Source: Clostridia bacterium
GTDB taxonomy: Bacteria; Bacillota; Clostridia; Oscillospirales; CAG-272
Reading direction: 5' to 3'
Assembly (NCBI GenBank): GCA_017522125.1
Contig: JAFXAC010000075.1
Location: 1 to 38,438, forward strand
DNA length: 38,438 nucleotides
The notes under the pieces are model-generated. The model was not told the origin of the DNA, searched no databases, and worked only from the letters and a program-made list of their open reading frames with translations. Shown here one piece after another: positions 7,658 through 16,136 of the stretch (position 1 is its first letter; each line of letters starts with the position of its first letter). Position numbers and translations under genes: made by a program.

Positions 7658-9679
7658 ATGGGACCCGGATTCGGAGGGCCTCCTCCCGACAGATATAAAC
7701 ACCAAAAGGTAGCGCCGCCTAAAAACTTAAAAGACCTACCGCGCTTTCTGCGACAGGTAGTTGGCGGCTTTTTCTACAGACTTTTTTACATTTTCCTTTT
7801 AGTATGGAAAACGAACCCTCTCATCCTCTTTACGATGGTATTCGTCGCGATATTCAACGGCGTAGCACCCGTTATAGGCTCCGTGCTTTCCGCAGACATT
7901 CTGAACGAAATGCAGGGCGTTATCGCGGAGCGCACCATTGCCGAAAACTCAGGGCAGATATACACCATCGTCTTTTGGGGCTCGTCGGTGCTGACGCTTC
8001 TTATCGCATATTTTGCTTATCGCATTCTTACGCGCGTTTTCGACCGCGTGACCTCGTCCATCATTCGTATAGCGGGTGAGAAGGTCGTGCGTCAGGTAAA
8101 GGTGCAGATAATGGAGAAGGCAAAGACCGTCGACCTTGCATCCTTTGACATTCCCGCGTTTTATGAAAAGCTTGAAAACGCAAACCGCGAGGCAGGAAAC
8201 CGACCTATATCCACCCTGCAATCAACGTTTTCGGTGGTCAGCCAGATCATCTCGCTCGTCAGCTACGTCGTGATCCTTGCTACGATCCCCGATATGTGGT
8301 GGATGCCGCTTGGCATAATCGTTATTTCCGTTCCGTCCGCCATCGTTTCATTCGTTTACAGACGGAAAAACTTCAATTATATGCGCCGCCGCTCCAAGGA
8401 CCGCAGACAGATGAATTACTATTCCGACCTGCTCGTTAACAAGGACCTCGCCAAGGAGATACGCATATTCGACCTTTCCGACACGCTTATCGGAAGATAC
8501 AAATCGGTATTCAACCGCTACTACGCGGGACTTCGTAAGCTGATAGTTGCAGAGGCTTTTTGGCTTATCGTAATCGCCATCGTTTCGTCGGTGGTGAACT
8601 GCATATTCTACGCTATCATCGCCTACGGCGTATTCGAAGGACGCTTCCTTATCGGTGATTACTCGCTCTACACGGGTGCGCTTGCCTCTATCGCAAGCTG
8701 TGTGACCGCGCTTATCAACATCTCCGCCCACGTTTACGAGGGCACGCTGTTTATTGATAACCTCGTTTCCTTTATGAAGGAGGAGCAGACGGTAGTTCCG
8801 ACCGTCGAGGAGCCCTTGCGCGTACAGCGCGGTATGCCGCACACCATTGAGTTCAAAAACGTAAGCTTCTCATACCCCGGCACGGAGCGCAAGGTAATAA
8901 ACAATTTTACCACCACGTTCCGCCCGGGTGAGACCGTAGTACTCGTCGGTCTTAACGGCGCGGGAAAAACAACGCTTATCAAGCTCTTGACAAGACTTTA
9001 CGACCCCACCGAGGGCGTTATCCTGCTTGACGGACACGATATCCGCGAATATGACGTTGCCGACCTTTACTCGCTGTTCGGAATAATATTCCAGGACTTT
9101 GGAAAATACGCCGTTACAGCCGCCGAGAACATATATTTTGGTGACGTAAAGAGCCCCACGGACGAAGAGAAAATGCGCGCGTGCGCCGAGCAAAGCGCGG
9201 CTTCGGACTATATTTCCCGCTTGCCCTCGGGCTACGATACGCCGCTTATGCGCATTTTTGAGCAGGACGGCATCGAGCCCTCCATCGGTCAATGGCAAAA
9301 GCTCGCCATCGCGCGCGCGTTCTACCGCGACTCCGATATTATGATACTTGACGAGCCGACCGCCTCTCTTGACCCGATGGCGGAGCAGGAGATATTCAAT
9401 CAGTTCGACACTCTGCGCGAGGGAAAGACCACCATTTTCGTTTCCCACCGCCTCTCCTCTGCCGTTATCGCCACGAAGATCGTCGTGCTTGAGTATGGCT
9501 GTCTTATCGAGGAAGGCACGCACCGCGAGCTTATGGAAAAACACGGAAAGTACTACGAGCTGTTCTCAACGCAGGCAAAAAGATACCTTGAGGGTGGCGA
9601 TCTTGTGGATCGCGACGAGCCGAATAGCCCGTCCGAGCGTCCGCGCCGCCCCCGTCGCCACGGCGAACAGGAAGAATAA
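7658..9679 (+). CDS. ABC transporter, fused permease and ATPase
   Basis: A 673-residue half-transporter with an N-terminal ABC-exporter membrane domain and a C-terminal nucleotide-binding domain. The start MGPGFGGPPPDRYK and a Pro/Arg-rich acidic tail are both cytoplasmic. The helices begin near residues 45-65 and 95-115. The ATPase shows Walker A GLNGAGKTT (from about 430), Walker B IMILDEPTAS (from about 561), D-loop SLDP and H-loop VSHR. The C-loop reads SIGQWQ (about 542) instead of LSGGQ, a variant found in one peptide/drug-exporter-like subgroup. It likely works as a homodimer exporter; the substrate is unknown. It is monocistronic between its own promoter and a strong terminator. Confidence 0.9.
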   Translation: MGPGFGGPPPDRYKHQKVAPPKNLKDLPRFLRQVVGGFFYRLFYIFLLVWKTNPLILFTMVFVAIFNGVAPVIGSVLSADILNEMQGVIAERTIAENSGQIYTIVFWGSSVLTLLIAYFAYRILTRVFDRVTSSIIRIAGEKVVRQVKVQIMEKAKTVDLASFDIPAFYEKLENANREAGNRPISTLQSTFSVVSQIISLVSYVVILATIPDMWWMPLGIIVISVPSAIVSFVYRRKNFNYMRRRSKDRRQMNYYSDLLVNKDLAKEIRIFDLSDTLIGRYKSVFNRYYAGLRKLIVAEAFWLIVIAIVSSVVNCIFYAIIAYGVFEGRFLIGDYSLYTGALASIASCVTALINISAHVYEGTLFIDNLVSFMKEEQTVVPTVEEPLRVQRGMPHTIEFKNVSFSYPGTERKVINNFTTTFRPGETVVLVGLNGAGKTTLIKLLTRLYDPTEGVILLDGHDIREYDVADLYSLFGIIFQDFGKYAVTAAENIYFGDVKSPTDEEKMRACAEQSAASDYISRLPSGYDTPLMRIFEQDGIEPSIGQWQKLAIARAFYRDSDIMILDEPTASLDPMAEQEIFNQFDTLREGKTTIFVSHRLSSAVIATKIVVLEYGCLIEEGTHRELMEKHGKYYELFSTQAKRYLEGGDLVDRDEPNSPSERPRRPRRHGEQEE

Positions 9680-9720
9680 AGCAATAAAAATCGCTCGAAA
9701 GAGCGATTTTTATTGCTTTA
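9677..9720 (+). terminator. Terminator of the ABC exporter gene
   Basis: Perfect 20-bp stem with a GAAA tetraloop (9697-9700). It begins at the stop codon itself, so the TAA is part of the stem. The descending arm is T-rich. Confidence 0.92.
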
Positions 9721-9723
9721 TGG

Positions 9724-9752
9724 TTGACATTCGGCTTTTGATTTATTATAAT
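9724..9752 (+). promoter_or_regulatory. Promoter of the aspartokinase gene
   Basis: Consensus TTGACA (9724-9729), 17-base spacer, consensus TATAAT (9747-9752), only 33 bases before the ATG. The leader is too short for a lysine riboswitch. Confidence 0.92.
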
Positions 9753-9785
9753 AATATATTATATTAATTATTTTGGAGATTTATT

Positions 9786-11108
9786 ATGAGCATTAAGGTT
9801 GTAAAATTCGGCGGCTCTTCTCTCGCAGATGCTGAGCAGTTCCGCAAGGTTGCCAATATTATAAAGGCTGACGACGCGCGCCGCTACGTCGTTCCCTCCG
9901 CCCCCGGTAAGCGTTTTTCAGGTGACATCAAGGTTACCGATATGTTCTACGCGTGCTACGATCTCTCGAAGGGCGGCTCTGCCGAGGATTTCGACGCGCA
10001 GTACAAGATGATCGAGGATCGCTACAACGGCATTATTTCCGACCTCGGTATGGATTTCGATATCAGCGGCGAGCTTAAATACGTTAAGCGCGCAATTCTC
10101 TGCCACGCAGGACGCGATTTCGCCGCAAGCCGTGGTGAATACCTCAACGGTCTTATTCTTGCTAAATATCTCGGCTATGATTTCATAGACGCTGAAAACG
10201 TTATCCTCTTTACCGAGGACGGCAAGTTTGACTCCGAAAGAACGCAAGAGGTCCTCTCTGCCGAGCTTGCACGCCACGAGCGCGCAGTTATCCCCGGCTT
10301 CTACGGCATTATGCCCAACGGCACGGTAAAGACCTTCTCGCGCGGTGGCTCGGACATCACGGGCTCTATCGTTGCCCGTGCGGTAAACGCCGACCTTTAC
10401 GAGAACTGGACCGACGTTTCGGGCTTCCTTATGGCAGACCCCAGAATCGTTAAGGATCCCCTCGCAATAAAGACCATCACCTACCGCGAGCTTCGCGAGC
10501 TTTCCTATATGGGTGCTACCGTTCTTCACGAGGACGCTATATTCCCCGTAAGAAATGCGGGTATCCCGATCAATATCAAGAACACCAACAAGCCCGATGA
10601 CGAGGGTACTATGATCGTTGCCAGCGCCGCAGATTACGATAGCGAGCACATTATCACGGGTATCGCGGGCATCAAGGGCTTCTCCTCCATCATTATCGAG
10701 CACGATATGATGAACGCGCAGGTCGGCTTTGTACGCCGCGTGCTTGAGGTAGTTGAGGATTACGATATCTCTCTTGAGCATATTCCCTCGGGCATCGACA
10801 CTATGAGCGTTATCTGCTCCACCGAGCAGCTTGACTCCTGCCGCGAAAAGCTCCTTGCCGCCATCAACCGCAACATCAAGCCCGACAGCCTTAACGTGGA
10901 GGACAATCTCGCGCTTATCGCCGTCGTAGGACGCGGAATGGTCAAGGCAAGAGGAACTGCCGCACGCGTATTCTCCTCCGTTTCCGATGCAGGCGTAAAC
11001 ATCAAGATGATCGATCAGGGCTCGTCCGAGCTTAACATCATCATCGGTATTGAGGAGCATGACTTTAACACCGCTATCGAGGCAATCTACCGCGAATTCG
11101 TGAAATAA
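9786..11108 (+). CDS. Aspartate kinase
   Basis: Catalyses the ATP-dependent phosphorylation of aspartate, the first step towards lysine, threonine, methionine and diaminopimelate. The 440-residue monofunctional enzyme starts with KVVKFGGSSLAD (KFGGSS at residues 7-12). It has a catalytic block ending FSRGGSDITGSIVARAV and the ENWTDVSGFLMADPR motif. From about residue 290 on there are two ACT domains (IAGIKGFSSIIIE..., and NLALIAVVGRGMVKARGTAARVF), the usual site of allosteric inhibition by amino acids. GGAG lies 7 bases before the start. No riboswitch leader is present, so control is more likely allosteric. It is flanked by its own promoter and terminator. Confidence 0.93.
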   Translation: MSIKVVKFGGSSLADAEQFRKVANIIKADDARRYVVPSAPGKRFSGDIKVTDMFYACYDLSKGGSAEDFDAQYKMIEDRYNGIISDLGMDFDISGELKYVKRAILCHAGRDFAASRGEYLNGLILAKYLGYDFIDAENVILFTEDGKFDSERTQEVLSAELARHERAVIPGFYGIMPNGTVKTFSRGGSDITGSIVARAVNADLYENWTDVSGFLMADPRIVKDPLAIKTITYRELRELSYMGATVLHEDAIFPVRNAGIPINIKNTNKPDDEGTMIVASAADYDSEHIITGIAGIKGFSSIIIEHDMMNAQVGFVRRVLEVVEDYDISLEHIPSGIDTMSVICSTEQLDSCREKLLAAINRNIKPDSLNVEDNLALIAVVGRGMVKARGTAARVFSSVSDAGVNIKMIDQGSSELNIIIGIEEHDFNTAIEAIYREFVK

Positions 11109-11116
11109 TAAAAAAA

Positions 11117-11142
11117 CAGAGTGGCGCGCAAGCGCCACTCTG
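11117..11142. terminator. Bidirectional terminator between aspartokinase and HIT genes
   Basis: Perfect 11-bp stem CAGAGTGGCGC with a GCAA tetraloop (11128-11131). On the minus strand it is followed by a run of seven T, ideal for the HIT gene. On the plus strand the tract is weaker (ATTAAATTT). Confidence 0.85.
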
Positions 11143-11153
11143 ATTAAATTTCG

Positions 11154-11492
11154 TCAAGCCATTTTTTCGGACATCTGTCCGCCGCCGAGAATGTGGAAGT
11201 GCAGGTGCTTTACGGATTGGCACGCATCGTCGCCACAGTTGGAGATTATGCGGTAGCCGCCCGTCAGTCCCTCTGCCGCGGCAATTTTAGGAATAGCCTC
11301 AAATATCTTTGAAACGTACACGCTATTGACCTCGCTGACCTCGTCCGCGGACGCAAGGTGCAGCTTCGGAATAACGAGAACGTGAACGGGCATTTGGGGT
11401 GCGATATCGCGGAAGGCGTAGACGTACTCGTCCTCGTACACCTTGGATGAGGGGATATCCCCTGCAATTATTTTACAAAAAAGACAATCCAT
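11154..11492 (-). CDS. HIT family nucleotide-binding protein
   Basis: A 112-residue histidine-triad protein, a nucleotide hydrolase/transferase of the HINT branch. The triad HLHFHILGG gives H96, H98 and H100. CLFCKIIAGDIPSSKVYED at the N-terminus is typical, with Cys3 and Cys6 as likely zinc ligands. ATG 11492 is chosen over upstream in-frame codons because GGAGA lies 7 bases before it and the upstream residues do not fit the family. It is divergent from the amidohydrolase gene, with 61 bases between the starts. Confidence 0.93.
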   Translation of the reverse strand: MDCLFCKIIAGDIPSSKVYEDEYVYAFRDIAPQMPVHVLVIPKLHLASADEVSEVNSVYVSKIFEAIPKIAAAEGLTGGYRIISNCGDDACQSVKHLHFHILGGGQMSEKMA

Positions 11493-11523
11493 TTTTATCT
11501 CTCCTTTTTTAACTGATATATAA

Positions 11524-11552
11524 ATTATACCACCCCAAAAGGCACAAATCAA
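11524..11552 (-). promoter_or_regulatory. Promoter of the HIT gene
   Basis: Minus strand TTGATT (11552-11547), 17-base spacer, consensus TATAAT (11529-11524). It lies immediately in front of the divergent amidohydrolase ATG. Confidence 0.7.
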
Positions 11553-11553
11553 G

Positions 11554-12366
11554 ATGAAAAACAGAAAAATAATAGATATTCACACACACGTTTATCCCGA
11601 AAAGATAGCCAACGCGGCAGTTGTGAGCCTCGGACACTTTTATAACTTCGTTCCCGAGGGCAACGGCACGTTTGCCGAGCTTTACTCGACCTCGGTCGAC
11701 AACGGCATTTCGGGAGCGCTGATGCTTGCTACTGCAACTAACGCCCGTCAGGTCGAGCACGTTAACGATTGGATAGCCGCGCTTGCAACGGAAGCTACCG
11801 CAAACGGCTTTGAGGCTTATGCCTTCGGCGGATATCATCAGGATTGCGCCGACCCCGAGGCTGTCGTTGCGCACGCGACGGGTATGGGAATTCGCGGCTT
11901 TAAGATACACCCCGACATTCAGGGTGTTGATATCGACGATGAAAGGCTTCTGCCCTTCTACGCCATCTGCCAGCGCGAAAAGCTCCCCGTATATCTCCAC
12001 ATGGGCGACGATCGCCCCGAATATCGTTTTTCCGAGGCGAGAAGGCTCGTGAAAATTCTCGAAAAATTCCCCGACCTCACCGTTGGCGCGGCACATCTTG
12101 GCGGATATTCCGCGTGGGATGAGGCGCGAATGCTCATCGGTGCGCCCAACGTCTACTACGACACCTCAAGCGCGCTGTGGGCAATTACGCCCGAGTTTGC
12201 CGCCGAGCAGATCCACAAGCTCGGTGTAGACCGCGTGATGTTCGGTACAGACTATCCCGTAATGCTCGCAAATCATGAACTTGAAAGGCTTCACGCCCTC
12301 GGACTTACGGACGAGGAGCTTGACGATATATGCTACTTCAACGCAAAGAAATTCCTCGGAATATAA
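11554..12366 (+). CDS. Amidohydrolase-family metal-dependent hydrolase
   Basis: A 270-residue TIM-barrel enzyme of the amidohydrolase-2 group (ACMSD/LigW-like); the substrate cannot be told. Metal and catalytic residues in family order are HTH (H10, H12), K117 in GFKIHP, H149 in VYLHMGD, H181 in AAHLGG and D233 in MFGTDYP. The start is tight against the N-terminal strand (KIIDIHTHVYPEKI), so the ATG at 11554 must be right although its Shine-Dalgarno (AAAGG, 11 bases away) is poor. It is divergent from the HIT gene and ends at a bidirectional terminator. Confidence 0.9.
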   Translation: MKNRKIIDIHTHVYPEKIANAAVVSLGHFYNFVPEGNGTFAELYSTSVDNGISGALMLATATNARQVEHVNDWIAALATEATANGFEAYAFGGYHQDCADPEAVVAHATGMGIRGFKIHPDIQGVDIDDERLLPFYAICQREKLPVYLHMGDDRPEYRFSEARRLVKILEKFPDLTVGAAHLGGYSAWDEARMLIGAPNVYYDTSSALWAITPEFAAEQIHKLGVDRVMFGTDYPVMLANHELERLHALGLTDEELDDICYFNAKKFLGI

Positions 12367-12370
12367 AAAG

Positions 12371-12396
12371 CAGCCGTTTGAAACGGCTGTTTTTTA
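12371..12396. terminator. Bidirectional terminator after the amidohydrolase gene
   Basis: CAGCCGTTT and AAACGGCTG arms followed by seven T on the plus strand and five T on the minus strand. It serves the amidohydrolase gene and the convergent small membrane protein gene. Confidence 0.88.
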
Positions 12397-12404
12397 TATT
12401 GTAA

Positions 12405-12644
12405 TTAGTCAGCAAATACGGTGATGCGGTTCTTGGTGATCTCGGTGATGAGGTCAACGATCCACGCTACAAGGTTACCAACACCGGTGCAGAGAACGAG
12501 AATTCCAACCACGAGGGTTACGACGTTCTTGGTCTCAACAAAGCGAACGATGCGGTAAACGCCACCAACAACAGAGCCGAGAAGAAGCTGAATGATGATC
12601 TTAGCGATCTTAGGCAGGCTCTCATAGGTTTCCGTGAGTTTCAT
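12405..12644 (-). CDS. Small two-helix membrane protein
   Basis: A 79-residue protein with two hydrophobic segments (about residues 17-33 and 45-68), separated by a basic loop YRIVRFVETKN. I do not recognise the family. ATG 12644 (MKLTETYESLPKIAK) is chosen because a perfect GGAGG lies 8 bases before it; an upstream in-frame ATG at 12659 would overlap that site. It is a single-gene unit with its own good promoter and a terminator. Confidence 0.75.
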   Translation of the reverse strand: MKLTETYESLPKIAKIIIQLLLGSVVGGVYRIVRFVETKNVVTLVVGILVLCTGVGNLVAWIVDLITEITKNRITVFAD

Positions 12645-12679
12645 AAGAAAATCCTCCATTTATGTATTTGGTTATATAT

Positions 12680-12708
12680 ATTATAGCATCAAAGGTTAAA
12701 AAATGCAA
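12680..12708 (-). promoter_or_regulatory. Promoter of the small membrane protein gene
   Basis: Minus strand TTGCAT (12708-12703), 17-base spacer, consensus TATAAT (12685-12680). Confidence 0.78.
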
Positions 12709-12743
12709 CATATAAAGTAGTATTTTGTATATATTTTTTTAAA

Positions 12744-12769
12744 AAAGGCTGTCCTTTCGGACAGCCTTT
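12744..12769 (-). terminator. Terminator of the ispH-rpsA operon
   Basis: Perfect 11-bp stem AAAGGCTGTCC with a 4-base loop (12755-12758) and six T on the minus strand. It lies 5 bases past the stop codon of the fusion gene. Confidence 0.9.
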
Positions 12770-12773
12770 GGCT

Positions 12774-14819
12774 TTATTCTTCAGCAGCCTCTTCGGTTGC
12801 GGCATCAGCCTCAACCTCTTCCTCTGCGTTCTCCTCAAGAAGTGCGCGGATGGAAAGGCTTACTCTCTGCTGGTCATCGTCGATCTTGATGATCTTAACG
12901 GTAACCTGCTGACCGGACGTGAGAACGTCAGCGGGGTTCTCAACGCGCTCGGTAGAGATCTGGGAAACGTGGATAAGACCGTCAACGTCATCGGTTACGC
13001 GTGCGAACGCACCGTAGGACATGATGTTGGAGATGGTAACGTCGATAACGTCGCCAAGGTTGAACTGTGCCTTAAATACGTTCCAGGGGCGGGATTCCTC
13101 GGTGCGATAGCCAAGGGAGATCTGACGCTTTTCGGGATCGTAGGACTTAACGAAAACGGTAAGCTCGTCACCGATGTTGAGAATGTCTGAAGGCTTATGT
13201 ATGGGTTTCCAAGACATCTCCTTCTTGTGAAGCATACCGTCAACGCCGCCGAGGTCGATGAATGCGCCGTAGTCGGTCATTCCGCGAACCTTACCGGTGT
13301 AGTACTTGCCAACCTCGATCTCAGCCCAGAACTGCTCCTCAAGAGCACGGCGCTCCTCGCGGCTTGCGGCTCTGATAGAACCGATAGCGCTCTTGCCGTG
13401 GGGCTTGATCTCGATGATCTTGTACTTTACGGTCTGTCCAACGAGAGTGGACAGGTCTGCCTCGCGGGGCAGAGCGGTCTGAGAAGCGGGGACAAATACG
13501 CGTGCGCCGTAGATCGGAATTACTACTCCGCCCTTAACGGCCTCGGTAACCTTACCCTCAAGGGTGTCACCGTTGTCCTTAGCCTCGATTACCTTGTGCC
13601 AGTTCTTGTCAAGGTCTGCGCGCTTTTTAGATACGGTAGCGCATCCGTCAACATCGCTGACTCTGATAACAAAAACATCTATCTCGTCACCGATCTTGTA
13701 CTCACGACTCAGCTTCAGGGAAGCATCGTCGGATATCTGATCGGCGGTCAGTATGCCGGTAACCTTCGCGCCGAGGTCGAGCTTGAGCTCGACGTCGTTT
13801 ACCGCGATAACAGTACCGGTAACGGTGTCTCCTGAACTTAATGTTTTGAACGCTGAGTTGAGCATTTCGTCAAAGCTTTCTTCAATAACAGCTTTGTCTT
13901 TGATTTCGCTCATTTTGTTGTATACCTCCTCTATTATGTCGTCGGGCGTTGATGCTCCGGCAACAATTCCCACGTTCTTGTGGATGCTCGGAAAATCCTC
14001 GTCAAGCTCGTCTGCGTCGTTGATACGCACGGTGTTTTCGCAAACACCCTTGCATATCGTGTACAGCTTCGAAGTATTTGAGCTGCTGTTACCGCCGATA
14101 ACAACGACCGCATCACACTCCGATGCCAAACGCGCCGCTTCAAGCTGGCGAGTTTCCGTAACATTACATATTGTATCAAAAATAATTGGATTTGTATATA
14201 GTTTTTTGATAATTTCCAAAGATTTTTTCCATTCTGAGAGATTTTGTGTGGTTTGCGCCGCCAAAATGGCTACAATTTCTTCCCCTAATGGAATTTTTTT
14301 ACTTTTTGCCGCTTCCTCAAGTTCGTCGGCACTCGCAAAAACGAACCCGCGTCCCTCGAAATAACTCATAATACTTATGACCTCGGGATGTGCGGCAGAG
14401 CCGATAAGGATGAATATCTTTTCCTTTTCGTCCCCCTCGCGCGGTGAGTTTTCCGCGGCTATCCTATGTATCTTTTTCACGTACGGACAAGCGCAGTCGA
14501 CGTAGGAAAAATCGGGATACTTTTTTGCGCAATCGGCAAGAAGCTGCTCGGTCTGCTTGGGAATGCCGTGGGCGCGTGCAAAGACTACCGCCTTGCCATC
14601 TTTCACGGTGGACTCGGCAACGGACAAGATGTCCTCCGCCTCTATTGCCACAACGCCTGCGGCGTCAAGACGCGCGTTATAGGTATCGTTGTGAATGAGC
14701 CTGCCAAGGGTGTATATTCTCTCACCCTTTGCCCTTTTGAGTCTTTCCTCAATAAGCTCGGTGGCACGGCGCACGCCGAAGCAAAAGCCCGCGTGGGCGG
14801 CAACGCGCACCCTGCTCAT
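12774..14819 (-). CDS. ispH-rpsA: IspH-ribosomal protein S1 fusion
   Basis: Bifunctional protein of 681 residues. Residues 1 to about 305 are 4-hydroxy-3-methylbut-2-enyl diphosphate reductase, the last step of the MEP isoprenoid pathway. Cluster cysteines are C13, C111 and C218; substrate-site histidines include H43, H84 and H144; GGNSSSNT lies at 242-249. Residues from about 325 to 665 hold four S1 RNA-binding domains like those of ribosomal protein S1, the last two being the most canonical (YGAFIDLGGVDGMLH, YGAFARVTDDVDGLIHVSQIS). The tail is Glu/Ala-rich. Such fusions are known in Clostridia. The ATG overlaps the plsC stop by four bases (ATGA), and this is the last gene of the operon. Confidence 0.95.
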   Translation of the reverse strand: MSRVRVAAHAGFCFGVRRATELIEERLKRAKGERIYTLGRLIHNDTYNARLDAAGVVAIEAEDILSVAESTVKDGKAVVFARAHGIPKQTEQLLADCAKKYPDFSYVDCACPYVKKIHRIAAENSPREGDEKEKIFILIGSAAHPEVISIMSYFEGRGFVFASADELEEAAKSKKIPLGEEIVAILAAQTTQNLSEWKKSLEIIKKLYTNPIIFDTICNVTETRQLEAARLASECDAVVVIGGNSSSNTSKLYTICKGVCENTVRINDADELDEDFPSIHKNVGIVAGASTPDDIIEEVYNKMSEIKDKAVIEESFDEMLNSAFKTLSSGDTVTGTVIAVNDVELKLDLGAKVTGILTADQISDDASLKLSREYKIGDEIDVFVIRVSDVDGCATVSKKRADLDKNWHKVIEAKDNGDTLEGKVTEAVKGGVVIPIYGARVFVPASQTALPREADLSTLVGQTVKYKIIEIKPHGKSAIGSIRAASREERRALEEQFWAEIEVGKYYTGKVRGMTDYGAFIDLGGVDGMLHKKEMSWKPIHKPSDILNIGDELTVFVKSYDPEKRQISLGYRTEESRPWNVFKAQFNLGDVIDVTISNIMSYGAFARVTDDVDGLIHVSQISTERVENPADVLTSGQQVTVKIIKIDDDQQRVSLSIRALLEENAEEEVEADAATEEAAEE

Positions 14820-15439
14820 TTACCTTCGTCCTTTCCGAGAGCGCATATACGCTCGAAAACGTAATTTGAAATATATGCGTAATCGCTTGCCTTTTCACCG
14901 CCCGCCGTGTACTCCTCGTACTTTATCGGCTCACCGACGATGACGTGTACGGGGCGCAGAAATCTCGTGCGGTGTCCCTTAGATTTAATGAAAACGGGAA
15001 GAACGGTCGCCTTCGCGTTCGATGCGATAAGTCCAACGCCGCCTCTGACTGTGGTAGTGGACGGGTCAACGCCCTGACGGCGCGTTCCCTGCGGGAACAT
15101 TCCGACGCAATAGCCCTCGTCAAGCATACGAATGCTCTTTTTAAGCACGCCCGCATCCGCGCCTCCACGCTCCACGGGATATGCGCCAAGACTCTTCAAA
15201 AGCCACGCAAGCACGGGGTTTTTGAAAAGCTCCGCCTTTGCCATAAAGCGCGGCTGCTGGCGGCGCAGCACGGCGCAAATATATACGGGATCAAGGAATG
15301 AGATGTGGTTTGCACAAACGAGATACGGACCTTCGCTCCTCTTCGGCTCGTTCTTGCGGTTTTTGGAAAACACCCAAAGCACTATCCTTACGAGCCAAGC
15401 TATAAGAAAATGCGCGACCGCGTAAAACTTACTCTTCAT
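14816..15439 (-). CDS. plsC: 1-acyl-sn-glycerol-3-phosphate acyltransferase
   Basis: Acylates lysophosphatidic acid to phosphatidic acid at the membrane. It has 207 residues, with an N-terminal hydrophobic segment (about 8-24) and the catalytic NHISFLD box (H45, D50). The substrate box is FPQGTRR (115-121), with Gln where most members have Glu, and a later LPVFIKS strand. ATG 15439 follows GGAGGAAACG. It overlaps the end of cmk by 11 bases and its own stop overlaps the ispH-rpsA start, so the three are translationally linked. Confidence 0.9.
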   Translation of the reverse strand: MKSKFYAVAHFLIAWLVRIVLWVFSKNRKNEPKRSEGPYLVCANHISFLDPVYICAVLRRQQPRFMAKAELFKNPVLAWLLKSLGAYPVERGGADAGVLKKSIRMLDEGYCVGMFPQGTRRQGVDPSTTTVRGGVGLIASNAKATVLPVFIKSKGHRTRFLRPVHVIVGEPIKYEEYTAGGEKASDYAYISNYVFERICALGKDEGK

Positions 15440-16127
15440 CGTTTCCTCCGAGATTCAGCTTTTCGTCAAGTATCTTCAAAACCGCCTCGAGCGACTCATC
15501 GGGGGTGAAGCCCGAATTATCAAGTAAAACTGCGTCCTCGGCAGGCTTCAGGGGAGCTACGTCGCGGTTGCTGTCGCGTGCATCTCTTTCCTCGATGTCC
15601 GCAAGTATCTTTTCAAAGACGGCGCTCTGCCCTCTTTCAAGCAGCTCCTTGTATCTTCGCTCGGCTCTGTCGTGCGCGGTAGCGACAAGAAATATCTTAA
15701 CGTCGGCATTTGGCAGTATGACCGTTCCGATGTCGCGTCCGTCCATTACCACGCTGTTTTGGGCGGCGATGGAGCGCTGCATATCGAAAAGAAACTGACG
15801 CACCTCGGGAATAGCGGAAACGGCAGAGGCGTAGTGGGATATCTCGTGCTCGCGTATGCGCTCACCGAGATTTTCGCCGTCAAGATACATATACTGCGCA
15901 CCGTCCTCAAAGCGTGCCTCCACGCTGATGCGCGGAAGAAGTGCGCAAACCGCGGCGCGGTCTGTAGGCTCGATGCCCTCGCGACGCGCGGCGTAGCCGA
16001 CCGTGCGGTAGATAGCGCCCGTGTCGACGTAGGATATATTCATTTTTTTGGCTATCGCCTTGGCGAGAGTGGACTTTCCCGCGCCGCTCGGGCCGTCGAT
16101 AGCGATATTCAAATGCTTTTTATTCAT
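15429..16127 (-). CDS. cmk: Cytidylate kinase
   Basis: Phosphorylates CMP and dCMP with ATP. It has 232 residues, with P-loop GPSGAGKST (12-20), YVDTGAIYR just after, and DGRDIGTVILPNADVKIFLVA in the substrate-binding part. The basic lid region contains ERRYKEL. ATG 16127 follows AAGGAGTAGCT, which overlaps the stop region of nothing but lies just after the flavoprotein stop (gap of 9 bases). The order cmk-plsC-ispH-rpsA is common in Clostridia. Confidence 0.95.
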   Translation of the reverse strand: MNKKHLNIAIDGPSGAGKSTLAKAIAKKMNISYVDTGAIYRTVGYAARREGIEPTDRAAVCALLPRISVEARFEDGAQYMYLDGENLGERIREHEISHYASAVSAIPEVRQFLFDMQRSIAAQNSVVMDGRDIGTVILPNADVKIFLVATAHDRAERRYKELLERGQSAVFEKILADIEERDARDSNRDVAPLKPAEDAVLLDNSGFTPDESLEAVLKILDEKLNLGGNDEE

Positions 16128-16136
16128 AGCTACTCC

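Noticed and set aside
9753..9785. Lysine riboswitch before aspartokinase
   Set aside because: Only about 33 bases lie between the -10 box and the ATG, far too short for the aptamer.
9918..11138. 406-residue minus-strand frame opposite aspartokinase
   Set aside because: Antisense to a certain gene that has promoter, Shine-Dalgarno and terminator; no domain visible.
12774..14819. Two separate genes, ispH and rpsA, joined by a sequencing error
   Set aside because: The frame is continuous with a natural linker near residues 300-325, and the fusion is known in Clostridia.
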